Assembly (NCBI GenBank): GCA_004026145.2
Contig: CP034980.1
Span: 3,608,964-3,672,963 of the forward strand
Reading direction: 5' to 3'
From: Takifugu bimaculatus
Lineage: Eukaryota > Chordata > Actinopteri > Tetraodontiformes > Tetraodontidae
Length of the DNA: 64,000 bases
Part shown: positions 1 through 12,104 of the stretch, one piece after another
Position numbering within the stretch: the first letter of the stretch is position 1
Layout of the letters: every line of letters starts with the position of its first letter
Translations under genes and position numbers: made by a program
Notes under the pieces: generated by a model
The model's database searches: none
Told to the model about the DNA's origin: nothing
The model's input: the letters and a program-made list of their open reading frames with translations, nothing else

Positions 1-53
1 TTTCTTCTAACAGCAGTTTATTTTATCTCTATTATTTCTTCAGAATTCAGAGG

Positions 54-3000
54 ATGTCGGGGCAGAAGCGTCCTGCCGACCCCAGCACTTCCTCGTCCTC
101 CGGGACGCCCCCAGAAAAGCGGAGGGAGAGAGAAGGAGAGGATGGGGGACCCAGCGTGAGCTCAGCCGCCGGTGGGAGCACCGCCGTGGAGACGGTCATC
201 AAACTCGGTGGAGTGTCCAACTCTGTGAGGCCCTCTCTTATTCCTCACAACACTGCAATGATGCAATGAGCTTTCTTCTCTGAATTTGAAGATACACTTT
301 TTATGTGCAATACACAACCTGATATGCAATTGCTTTTCAGGAGGAGCAAGACATTAAAGCTCTACAAGCTAAGAATCGGAAGTTGGGTGAATCTCTTGAT
401 CAGAGACAGGTAAGTCAGTCAGGGTTAAGCGTTCATTACACATTTTTCATTTTTTTAAAACCAAAAAAATCTAAGTAACTCACTTGACACATTGCAGGTG
501 ATTGAGGACGAGTTGCGAGAAAGAATTGAAAGACTGGAGACCCGTCAGGCCACTGATGACGCCAGTCTTCTTATCCTCAATAGATATTGGAATCAGGTAA
601 ATATTTCCAGATCTGGGAGCAAAATAAACTATACAGTGTCAGAAATGCTGTAGAATTAAAATGGGACGTCATTCTCTTGTCTTCAGTTTGATGAAAATAT
701 TAAATTGATTATCCGGCGCTATGACCAAGCAAATAGTGAACCTGAGAAATCACTGTTAAACGAGGGAAGGAGCCTCAAGCCTGAAACTCCAGAGCCTGAT
801 GGGGATTCAAACCAGGAGAGGGCCAAGGACAGAGGTAAACACTCAGATAATGTGGACTGGCAAATGGTTTTATTAGATAAATATCCAGACATAAAACCCC
901 TCAAACTGTTTATCCTCCTGTGGCCATTCAGCTCAACAGGGAGAGACGAACAACTCCTTCCTGGCTACACTTGCAAGCAGTAGCAGTGAGGAGATGGAGG
1001 CAGAGCTACAAGAGAGGGTCGAGTCCAGCAAAAAGCAGGCCAGTCATGCTGTGGAGGTCTATAAGTGTCTGAAGAGTACTGTGGACCTGTTGCGGGCAGA
1101 ATTGGACTCTGGAACTGGTGCGTTAAAAACCAGAACAAAAAAGATTGTAAACATGCTTAAAGCCAAATATAATTTGAGAGTTTGTGAAATGTGTTTGCTT
1201 AGTTCTAAAGTGTGACATTGTGACCTGTTCTCAGAGGGCAATTTATGGCAGGCAGCAGCCAAACTTAACTCCCTGCTGGGCAATGAAAACGAGAGGCTGA
1301 AACAGTTCACCGAAGACCTCAAGCAGAAACACAGTCACATGACAAGCGAGGTACAAACCATCCTTTGTTTGGCTCTTCAGGTCAAGAGTTATTGCACGTA
1401 TTGTGTAAAATAGTTTGAAAAGTCTGTTACTGACGTATTGGAGTCAGTTTAACTGTGAACACCTTAACGTTTGAGCTTTGTTTTCAATCACAGATGTGCA
1501 TATTTTAACACTTCAGCCCAACTTGTGAAGAAATGTCTCTATAAGTTTGAAATTTGTGTTGCCTTGATCCTTGTTTAGTCCCGACCTCTTGGGCGTGCGG
1601 CTAACAAAGCGGACCAACGCATCAGTGAACTGCAAGTTCTGATCGAGGAACTCCAGTGGGACATGGAGAAGATCCGTCGCCGAGAGAACAGACTGAATGC
1701 ACATCTGACAGAGATACTGGAGAGAGTATGGATGCATTTTTCTATCTGTCTCATTTGTGGCTGAGTTGTTCAAAAGTTATGATGAAATCGAATGTAAAAT
1801 TGAATGTATTTCAGGTAAATAGTAAAGGCTACAAGGTCTGTGGAGAGGCCAGCAGTGTGTGCGGGACTATCACCATTAACAAGAGAAAGGTAGGAATATT
1901 ATGAGACAAAACTTAATTACTGGCTTTATAGTTTTCCTTTAATACTGTTTTCCATATGTTTCTGTTTCAACAAGTTTGAGGAAATGAACAGTGAGATGGA
2001 AGAGAGCAAGGAGCTGGCGGACAACCGCTTAATTGAGCTGCAGAAGCTCCAGCAGGATCTGCAAAATGTGCACCAGGAAAACAACAATATGAAGGTATTT
2101 CTTTCAATGTATTTCATACATGTTATTTATAACAAGTCTGTGTTTTTACTGCAGCCCCCAAACTCTAAATCTGCCTTATTGTAGATAAACACACAGACAC
2201 ACACTCTAGATCCTGTAAGAGTAAGAAATATGATGCACAAAAACATTATGCGAGTACTCTTATTAAACCTCAGGAGTTCTTAAATTGTCGTGTTACTTTT
2301 AGGTGGAGCTGCTGAGTCGAGCAGAGGAAATGGTGAAAGAAACCTCCGAGTATCGCTGTCTGCAGTCCCAGTTTTCTGTCCTGTACAATGAGTCTCTGAC
2401 CCTCAAAGGTCAGTTAGACGAGACACGGGCTCGCCTTAACACCACCAGGACGGCGAGGCTCCGGCAGCTAGAGCACATGGAGGTAAAGATCATTCCCCCC
2501 CCCCCCCCCGTTTTACTGTCAGTTTGTGTTTTCCTCATTTCCTTCCTGACTTGATGCAGAATGATGAGGTGGCGCTGCAGAGGAAGGTTCGCACAGAAGT
2601 GTTTCAGCTGGAGGACACACTGGCTCAGGTTAGGAAGGAGTACGAGATGTTGCGCATCGAGTTTGAACAAACCCTCGCTGCCAATGAGCAAGCAGGTAAA
2701 TAGCATCTTGATTTAAAAGCACGAAGACCGCCACTTATTGCTTTCTCCATTTTTCCCCCTGATTCACTTTGCCTGCTTGTTTCCATCAGGTCCCATCAAC
2801 AGAGAGATGCGCCACCTTATCAGCACGCTGCAAACCCACAACCAACAGATGAAGGGGGAGGTGGTCAAATTCAAGCTCAGGCTGAGAGAGACGCAAGCTG
2901 AGCTCAGCCAGGTGAACCCGATTGAAACAAGAGATCGCTAACCAGCAAAACATATCTTTGCTTCAAATTCAAACCCAGCACACTAAAAACCTTAAATTCT

Positions 3001-5988
3001 TTTTTAGGTCCGTGCCTCTAAGGGAAGTGCCATCCTCCAGTCTCAGTCGAGTACGGAGGTTGAAGTGAAGGAAGAGACAACGTCTCCAACTCCAGCAGGC
3101 TCTGGAGAGCCGGTGATCAAGACAGAATCTGACACTGGTCCCACCACACCCAGCACCACTGGTAACTAACACCCATCATTTATTTTAATTAAAACAAATG
3201 TGAACGCTGTCTTTATTTTTCTGATGTCACTGTTCTAATGACGCATGTAAAAGAAAAAAAGTCCGGTCTTTATTTTGCAGCTGTTGTGAAAGCAGAACCT
3301 GGAGTAGAGCCCGAGGTGATGATAAAAGAAGAGGAGAAAGAGGAGAAAAAAGAGAAGGAGGAAAGGAAAGAAAAGGACATTGTGAAGAAAGAGGAGAAAG
3401 ACCGAGAGCGGGAGAGAGAGAAGGAGAGAGAGAGGTCGATCCGCAGTGGTATGATTAAAGAGGAAAAGGAGAAGCCGGGGAACAGCAGCCAACCCGAGGA
3501 GTCAGTCGGGGAGCGCATGTCGATGGTCGGCGGGTCAAAAAGGAAGGAGATGGAGCAGCTGAAGATTGTTAGAACGGAACTCAAGTGAGCTGCTTCAGAT
3601 GGAGCTGATGCTCCAATCAGATTACAAAAGTTACTTGTACACATTACTGTTAAATGGGCTTTTTCTCTCTGTGTATATATATAAAAGGATAAACAACCAA
3701 AATAGCACTTTAAATTAGGTAAAAGCTTGTTCATTTGTTCAGGAAAGCCCAGGAGTCTCAAAGAGAGATGAAGCTGCTGCTGGACATGTACCGCTCAGCA
3801 CCAAAGGAGCAGAGAGACAAAGTCCAGCTCATGGCTGCAGAAAAGAAATACAACTCAGAGGTGATCACACTTTCACACCACACATCATCCATGCAGACTT
3901 TGTGGGCGGTGCACAGAAACAGGATAATGGGCCTATCATTAGGCTAATTTTCTCTCTTTAGTGATGCTGCAGTCATTTATATGATTTCAATTCTAATTTT
4001 AGGGAGAGGAGCTGCGGCAGAGGCTGAGGGAACTGGAGGAGAGGGAGAGGAGGGAGGGCAAGAAAATGGCAGACGAAGAGGCTCTGAGGAAGATCCGCTC
4101 TGTGGAGGAGCAGATTGATATGTTAAACAAGAAACTCTCCATAGCCAAACAGGTTTGTGGGCTGATTTTTGTTTGTTTCAGAGTACAATTTCCCATTTCA
4201 CCGTCTCTCACTCTGTCTCCACTTCGCCTCCTGTCTAGGAGGAGGACGCCTTGTTGAGTGAGATGGATGTGACGGGCCAGGCCTTCGAGGACATGCAGGA
4301 ACAGAACATTCGTCTGATGCAGCAGCTCAGAGAAAAAGATGACGCCAACTTCAAGTTGATGAGCGAGAGGATCAAGTCGAACCAGATCCACAAGTTGCTC
4401 AAAGAGGAAAAGGAAGAACTGGCCGACCAACTGCTTACTTTAAAAACTCAAGTAAGTCATCAGGACTCTTGAGCAACTGGTACAAACACATTGCGCAAAA
4501 AGCAAAACCAACTTCTGCAAAACTACTGTATCAGATTTACTGAAAAGGCTGCAGTTGTTGTTGAGTGTTTGTTGAATTTATTTTAGCTTGTTTTAGCTTT
4601 AATGCTTTTGGTATTTTTCTTAGGTTGATGCCCAGCTGCAGGTGGTGAGGAAGCTTGAGGAAAAAGAACGCCTCCTGCAGGGCACCATCAGCACTGCAGA
4701 AAGAGAGCTTGCCCTCCGCACACAAGCTTTAGACATGAACAAACGCAAGGTAAATATTTGCTAGTTTAGAGAGCTTTTTTCTTTAAATGATGTGAAATGT
4801 GTGAATAACACAAAGGACATCTTTGTCTCCAGGCTCAGGAATCTGCAACACTGTCAGAGGAGGTGAGAGTTCAACTGGAACAGGTTCAGCAGAGACTCAG
4901 CCTGGTCAGAGAGGAAGTCGTGGAGAACAGCATCTCTAGGGAGAAAGAATCATTTAATGCACGACGAGCACAGGTATCAACACGCAAGCGCGACCCTCGG
5001 CGTTTAATCACATTTAAAGGGGAAGATGTCAAAAATCCACCTACATTAAAAGTCATAGAGACTTTTCTCTGTCTCTAAAAATCTGAATTAAATTACATTA
5101 TCTTGAATATAGATAAGATTTTATGGCATTTTTAAATCAGAAAATGTGTGTTAAAAAAAAAAAGTCACTCATATGGAGCCGATCGAGGTAAAACTTAAAA
5201 TGCTGCAGTGCCAGAAGGTGCAGAGAACAATCCCTTTCTGTGGCACGTACTTAACAATGGGTTGATGTTGATTACCAAATATAGACTTCTAAGCTTATTT
5301 ACATAGAAAAGTAGTCAAATCTGGTAAAATGGTGACCACAGACACACTTCCCATATAATTCTGTGTTTCAGGAGGACATCTCTAAACTGAGGAGAAAGAT
5401 TGAGAAGGCCAAGAAACCAGCTGAAAAAATCAGCAATGGAGATGACATCCTAAATGAAGAAATCAGTGAATACAAGGTTGGTGTCTGTGAGCTGGCACGC
5501 TGTGTTTACATCAGGATATATCACAATGATACTTAAAATAAATTCTGAAGCCAAACCCAGTAGGATTTTTATCATTGTGGTCATGTCTTCAAATGTGTAG
5601 AAAATAAAAACCTGTAGCCTGACCTCACCTGTGTCTCCGTCAGCGTCACCGCATCATTCAGACCCGATTTGTGTAGCTCAGATTAGCATTTTTCATACAA
5701 GTTTATACATAAAGGCTTTATATCAGATCTCCCATTAAGTGCTTGGAGACCTTTGTGTGTCCACCGTTTATGGCTCATCACTTCTATTCAAATCCTCCTC
5801 CCCCCCCCCAGGCCCGTTTAACGTGTCCGTGCTGCAACTCGAGGGTGAAGGACGCGGTGCTGACCAAGTGCTTCCACGTTTTCTGCTTCGAGTGCGTCAA
5901 GACACGCTACGACACACGCCAGAGGAAGTGCCCCAAGTGCAACGCCGCTTTCGGAGCCAACGACTTCCACCGCATCTACATCGGCTGA
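54..5988 (+). CDS. rnf20: E3 ubiquitin-protein ligase BRE1A (RNF20)
   Basis: RNF20 is the nuclear RING E3 ligase that, with RNF40, monoubiquitinates histone H2B during transcription. I join 21 exons in phase: 54-224, 341-409, 498-596, 687-834, 932-1117, 1235-1350, 1579-1725, 1815-1889, 1975-2094, 2303-2482, 2560-2695, 2790-2911, 3008-3161, 3281-3584, 3743-3860, 4003-4152, 4239-4451, 4624-4749, 4833-4973, 5372-5476, 5812-5988. The product is 1018 residues (human about 975). It is coiled coil almost throughout, with a Lys/Glu/Arg-rich stretch from exon 14, and ends in a C3HC4 RING from about residue 965 (CPCC, then KCFHVFCFEC, then CPKC). I prefer RNF20 over RNF40 because of NSKGYKV, the MSERIKSNQIHKLLKEEKEE block and the FHRIYIG end. 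The ATG follows an acceptor at 41-43, so a non-coding first exon lies left of the window. No frame breaks. Confidence 0.97.
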
Positions 5989-7422
5989 AGCTGCCTAAAG
6001 GCGTGCACTCCAGAGGGAGGGGAGCGAACATGCACCCCTCCCCCTGTCAGCAGCATGGTGGCCGGGGTCCCCTCAGATCTACAGAGCCCGTGAGCTGAAC
6101 GTTTAGCCTTACAAAAAAAAGAAAACCTCCGTCATCCAGTATTTCTGTTGTACTGGTGACGTAAGCCGACACACCTGTAGAGAACTACAGTGAGAAAAGA
6201 AATCTCCCCTGTTCAGTAAATTTTGTACAGTTGTGTGTAGTCTGTATAATAACGTCTGTTGTTGCTGTTTGATTTATTTAGATTTTTTTTATTTTGATTT
6301 CAAAACTGCCTTCTCTGTACTGGTTTGTACTACATTAAACTGTCCAGTTTGTTTCCAGCGACTTGCTTTTTATTATTATAAAGCAATGCCAGAGAACAGG
6401 GCTTATATACAGCTTTATTTTGTCTTCATTAAAGTCAAAGTTCTAGGAAAACCACCGGAGTTCCTTTGGGAGTCAGGAAAACTTTCTTCCGTGTTTCTAA
6501 TCTACAATAATCTAAATGTGTCTAATCAGAAAAAATAGAATGAGGTGTTTATGTATATTATTTTTTTCCGCATTCAAACACTTAAGTATTCGTTAAAGGG
6601 TTTATCCCGGAACATTAAAACCACAAATCCCAGTGTGCAAATCTGTGTTTATCCTCCCTCCGGGAGATGAAGCCGTGTTGGACTATCGGAATAGAAACGC
6701 TGGGAGGCTGAAGGGTCATGTGGCAGCAGCGTCAAAGAGGACTTTTGAAAAGGTTGTGCAACATAATCTACCCCAGCAGCGCATTTTAAACAAACTGGCA
6801 AACAAAAGAGCACCAAATTCGCGCAGTTTGCAGCAGAATTAAGCGGCTTTATCAGACTCGTGGTCGGGCTCAGCGCCACCGCGTTTCCTTCTCTTTCGAA
6901 CTGCCTTTCGAACTTGTGGTATCGCTTTTGCGCTTAATATATATGTTGGTTTTTTTGTTTGTTTTTTAATTATTCCCTCTCTGTCGTCTTTTTGAGGCCC
7001 GCTGGATTTAAGTCCTGATCGGTTTCTTACCAAATATAGCTGCTGGTAATTCTGGAGCGCCCTTGAAAGAGCGTTCTCAGTTTGGACATTTGCAGCGTTG
7101 CCAAAGTTTATAATTAAAATCTGGGCTCGCTTTGAGCCACTGGCGATTTTTGCGTGTACTAGTTTTACTCTACTTTGCTGGTCGCCCCTTGCATTTCTCC
7201 TCCTTGTGTGTGGTTTTTAAAAAACCCTTCGCGGGTTTCGCTTTTTTTCCCCCTCTCGGTTGTATCCAATGAATGCGCTCAGCAGAAGCCATTTTTAAGT
7301 CTTTGTCTGACAAGCCTGTCTTGGCTCACTGAGCTGCCCAACCTGCTCTTTGCTGCGCTTCTGACTTGCCTGTAATTATTCTTCGCGTTACCATTCCCCC
7401 TGCTGTTCTCACGTCCCCGACA
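5989..7422. other. rnf20 3' UTR and tmem109 upstream region
   Basis: The first several hundred bases are AT-rich rnf20 3' UTR. From about 6650 the base composition becomes more CpG-containing, up to the tmem109 start, so a promoter and 5' UTR probably sit at 6.7-7.4 kb. I see no further coding exon; the short ORFs here match nothing. Confidence 0.5.
6334..6339 (+). terminator. Candidate poly(A) signal of rnf20
   Basis: ATTAAA lies about 345 bases after the rnf20 stop. A second ATTAAA-like site follows near 6428. Position fits; not proven. Confidence 0.4.
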
Positions 7423-9979
7423 ATGATTTTTGGTGCGTCTGGGCGCGGCGGAGGTGCCATGGCTCGGCTTTTCTTCACCGTGACTGTGGCGGGGCTCTGT
7501 TTGGCGGTGAGCTGGGCTGGTGCTCAACCACAAACCGAGAAGGCCAAGCCGGCAGAAGCGAACCCACCGGTGTTCACCCTGGGTACCCTGATCACCGGAA
7601 CCTACCGGGAGATCCAGCGTTACGCGGAGTCGGCGATGGGAATCGGCGTCATCCGGTCAGCTGTTGAGGTACTGAGCGGTGCGACACCTTGTGTCTCACG
7701 CCTCTTTTCTTCATACCTTCTGTTTCAGCCGTTCGGTCTAACTTCAGCTGTTTGATTGGCTGATGTTCTTTAATCAATACTTGATCACTAATTTTCAACT
7801 CTCACCTCTATCCATCCACCCATCCATATCTGCCCATGCCCCCCAACGTGTAAATCTACCCCTGATCCCCTCATCATCTTTGCCCCCTTTCACTTCTTGC
7901 ATTTCCACCCCCTCTTTACTCGACACACACTTTGCTGTCTCCCTGCTTCCATCCCAACCTGACTCCCTCTTCCCCAGAGTGCAGTGTTGTTTCTCGAGTC
8001 GTTGCTCGGTCAGGAGAACGTCTATACCATGGCCATGGTAAGAACCTGGTTGTCTCCAACTAGTCTGTCCTGAGATGTGGCCCCTGAAACGGGGTCCGTG
8101 TCCGTTGCCACGTTCTGTAAAGAGTCTGAGCATGTTTGCATAGGGACACATCTGCATGAGAGAACCCCGCTGTAGTTGTGCCTTGTGTTTTGTGGTGTAG
8201 CGACTCTGTGGTGGAGGTCAGCTGAGCTCGGAGCGCGACAAGAGAGGAGCCGTTTATCAACCCCAGTAACCAGTTTGAGTTTAGTTCCTGTATGAAATGG
8301 TTTTATGCGCCTCAGTGCTGATCAGGTAATCTGAGAGTTTGAGTGTTTGTTTTTTCCTTTGTTTTGTGGTGCTGCATTTCCCTGCTTTTATACAGCATAT
8401 GGCCAACTGTGGTGCTTTCAAACACCTGATCAGGACTGATGCAACACTGATCCAACTGATCCTTTCATCAGATTGATTGGTGACTTTAAAATGGCACATC
8501 CTCTTTTGCTTTGCTTTCACTGACAGTCCTGGTTTATTGGATAACCAGGACATTTGTGCGTGCATTCATAGCTGCAACACAACTAAAAAACTCATTCAGT
8601 CACCCAAACACTGTCACTAAGCAGTAAAACTATTGTGACGAGATCAACCTGAATGCACCACTGTGGAAAACCGGAATGTTGAAATTTCAACTGTCATAAA
8701 TTTACCACATAATCAGAGGATCTGAAAACCTATCATATGTGTGGCTGCCTCTAAGAGGAGTGAGGAGAAGATTATGTTTTTAATCCATCCATACTGCCCA
8801 AGAACAGGTTGTAAGTATAGACTTACTGACATGAAGTGACAAATGCCCGGCGGTTGCTCTGACATGCCTGGACAGTCCTTGTGTGTCGTGCAACAGGTGC
8901 CGATAAGACACGCACGTCCAACCTTCCGCACCACCCGCGACCTTGACTAACGAGGTAGCTCGCAGTGTGTGCGCGTGTGTGAGATGTGAGATTGTTTTTG
9001 TACTGGGGTGGAGGTGGGACACGGTGCGAGAATCAAGAGCGGTGCAGTTCAGCTGTTGCTTGAACACACGCTGCTGAGATACAGCAGAAGCACTGTAACC
9101 GGCGCGTTTGGGATGCGTCTGCGTCTTGTCTCCGCATGATTGCTGAAATAACAACATTGTCTCATTGTTCAGAAAGCAAAACAAGTCTCCACCCTTCCGT
9201 CAACAGTTTTTGGAGATGGTGATCCGATTCCTGGCTGAGGGGGCTGCCAGTGGCCTCAACGTCATCGCTGTGTACCTCACAGAGATCCTCAGGGTCACCG
9301 GATTCAATGGTAGGTTCCAGGTGGGCCCGTGTTCATTGTGGCGTTTCCGGCTGTTGCACAGTGCTTAGTGCTGTGTGTGTGTGTGTGTAAGTCACTACTG
9401 CACTGAGACACACAGAAAGTGGAGCAGGAAAACTGTGCAGTGCAAGTGAAAATATGCAGGCGGGCCTTTCCCTTAGGTAATTTGTCTGCCACTCCTCGTG
9501 AGGAGCAAATGTTTGCTAGGAGCTTTGTCCCCATGGGAGCAGACTGAAAATGTTCCTATCATTGCCTTTTATTACAATGCTGTTGATAAAAATGAATAAA
9601 ACACAGGTTTCTTCTCTTCACAGTTGCGGTGACATTACCTCTCTTCACTCCAGAGGGCGTCACCGCCATTGCCCAGTGGGGCCTCCTGGCTCTCTTTGGC
9701 TACTGGGTGCTGACGATGCTCCTTCATCTGGTGATCTGTGTGGTGAAGCGCGTGTTATGGGTGGTGAAAACTGTCCTGGTTCTCTGGCTTTTCGGTCTGA
9801 TCGTGACTGATAAGAACGCGACTGCAGACACCACGGCGGTTCGGCTATGGGGATTGGTGCTGGGGTGCGTTCTCTTGAATCTGCTCAAATCAGACTCTGA
9901 AAAGACTTGCTCAGTGGACAACCGACTGAGGAACCTGGAGGGCCGTTTGAAAGCCGTGGAGAAGAGGAAAGGAGAGTAG
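7423..9979 (+). CDS. tmem109: Transmembrane protein 109 (mitsugumin-23)-like
   Basis: TMEM109 is a small multi-pass protein of the ER/SR and nuclear membranes, reported as a cation channel. Four exons join in phase: 7423-7668, 7978-8037, 9207-9309, 9624-9979. They give 254 residues (human about 243). Visible parts are an N-terminal signal-like segment (ARLFFTVTVAGLCLAVSWAGA), an amphipathic central region, two closely packed membrane spans (WGLLALFGYWVLTMLLHLVI, then VVKTVLVLWLFGLIV), a further span (LWGLVLGCVLLNLL) and a charged, helix-prone C-terminus. A second in-frame ATG at 7459 sits closer to the signal segment and may be the true start (242 residues). The call rests on this architecture and on prpf19 nearby, which matches the human TMEM109-PRPF19 neighbourhood. 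Confidence 0.8.
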
Positions 9980-10060
9980 TGATGAGAAATACGATGGTAA
10001 AGTTGGTCTGAGACCATATAATGATGACGTTCTCTGTTGGCATGTCAAACTATCAAAGGA

Positions 10061-10066
10061 AATAAA
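10061..10066 (+). terminator. Poly(A) signal of tmem109
   Basis: AATAAA about 80 bases after the tmem109 stop. About 30 bases later the minus strand has its own AATAAAAA (10,095-10,102), suggesting convergent transcript ends. Confidence 0.55.
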
Positions 10067-12104
10067 AGTCTGTGGGATTTTAAAATGAGAAATACTTTTT
10101 ATTGTCTCTGTGAAACCACACATTTTCTTTGTAATATCTGCATGCAGAGGATGGATTCTGTACATATTCACAAGCTTCAAAGCACACTTGTGTCTCTGAG
10201 AGAAGCTCAACACTCATTGGCCTGTTCAGGCAAGGATCTGCTCAGCCAATCACTGAGCAGCAACAGGAATGCATTCAGACCTGGTCGAATCAGATCAGCG
10301 GCTAAATGCAAAGATGGGTGATGGAGGTGAATGTGAGCAATAGAGAAAAGGATCTGTGAACACACAAATAAAGGCTACCAGTTGGGTCAGAGCAGTGGAA
10401 GAACCACACTGAGCTGCTCTCAGTGTGAAGCGACAAACCGAGGCTTCGTTATCAACAAGGTCTCAACCAACCTGAGAACATAAATCCAAAGATTATTCAA
10501 ATCCAGCCAGATTCATACACTGGGAATCATACAGATGTGTCAACACTTGCTGAGCTCAATAACAGCAACGGAGTCCTCTTCAGTCATTTTCTCTGGTACT
10601 CTGCTGCAGTCAACCGAGGGTCCTGTTGACCCACCAGGCTCGCAGACGTAATGTCTCAGTTTTGCTCCAGTGGAGTGGAATGACCAGAATTCTCTTCCCT
10701 GTCATCTCAGCCTACAGCAGCAAGTCAATGTCCTCCTTCTCTTTGAAGTGTTGGCGTGTCAGAGAAGATGAACATAGTGGAAACCATTGTTGTTCTCTGC
10801 ATCATCACAGATACACATGGCAAAAAAGAAAATGTCACTTTGGTTCAATTCCAAGAGAGATTTTTCTGTGCAGAAGATTTTTTTTTCAGTTTGAAAAAGA
10901 GTAAGAGGGGAGCATCTACTGGTGAGGACCTTACATGCAGGTTGGACCTGGTTGTCGTTCAGGATTTCATTTTAAAGGAGTAAAAATGTGTGTTACAAAC
11001 ATACGTCGGCTTGTCCTGGTGGCGATGAGCTGGTGTGTAAGCACTTGGCTGTACTGGGAGATGCGGGTTGGGCAGAGTTCATAGCGATTACAAGCTTGTA
11101 TGTGAGGACGGGAAGCGTGGGAAAGGAGCACAAACCATTCAACAGAGTTCGTTATTATAACATGTAACAGCCACAAACACACATGATGATCTCAGCTCAG
11201 TAATAAAGTGATAAAATATGTTGCTGATAATTGCAAATGGCCACAGATGCATGATTTCAAAGCGCTTAATTCAACTGTAGTACAGTATAAGGGTTATGTT
11301 TTTACATTACTGTAGATGTGTTTATTTCATTGGTTAAGGCCAATGTTTGCACACAGTAGTGAGTAGGTGTGTTAAAGGCAACATGGTCATGACAGTGTAA
11401 TTTAATTAACGGTAGTAACATGTAATTCACAATAATATAAATGTGATTCAAGCATAGATAATTTTCCTAATATACAATCAGCACGTCTGTGTCACACAAA
11501 AGCTATCAAACATGCATATACATGTATTCCATAAAACAGGAAGATGGCCTTGACTTTTAAAATAAGGAAGTGCAAAAAATGTTGCATCTCCGGCATATCA
11601 GCAGAATCTAGAGAAAGCTATTCCTTTTGCAGCAGGAGAAACCGCAGAGACCTTTGAGGTCAGGTAGTAAAGACGCTGAGGTAGAAGTTTAAACAGATGT
11701 TTGTTTAAACCGAGGTCGTCGGTCACTTATGGCTTAAACCACCTCTATGGCTGAAAAAGGCACCTGTCTCTCCATAAAAAACCTAGACCCAAATAAGCCT
11801 AAAATACCTCAGTCCAAAAGATTAAACATAGTCCCATCTAAAACAGCCATTTTATGTATATAATGACAAATGCATACGTGAAAAAGTATTCCTAATGCAT
11901 CCAACAAATATGTAATTAGCGGTTTCTACAACATTTGATAATGTTTCTTTGGGCTACAGCACAATCAGAGCAACTATGTTGACATGTTGATGGCTGTGGA
12001 ACAAGTAAACAGAAGGTCAGTGACAAGCAACAGTGCAGTTACAACTGCAAATAACATTTAAATGGCAAAGCTATTTAAAGCTATTCACTTTTTAGTGAAA
12101 GCTT
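10067..12104. other. Non-coding interval; probable long 3' UTR of IgA
   Basis: No coding exon is recognisable. On the minus strand it lies downstream of the IgA stop and holds AATAAA matches at 11,321-11,326 and about 10,095, so some or all of it may be IgA 3' UTR. The ORFs here are short and match nothing. Confidence 0.4.

Noticed and set aside
3270..3761. 163-residue minus-strand ORF
   Set aside because: It is the antisense of the Lys/Glu-rich rnf20 exon 14 and runs into the intron; composition artefact.
7795..8157. 120-residue minus-strand ORF in the tmem109 intron
   Set aside because: Low-complexity and without a match; overlaps tmem109 exon 2.
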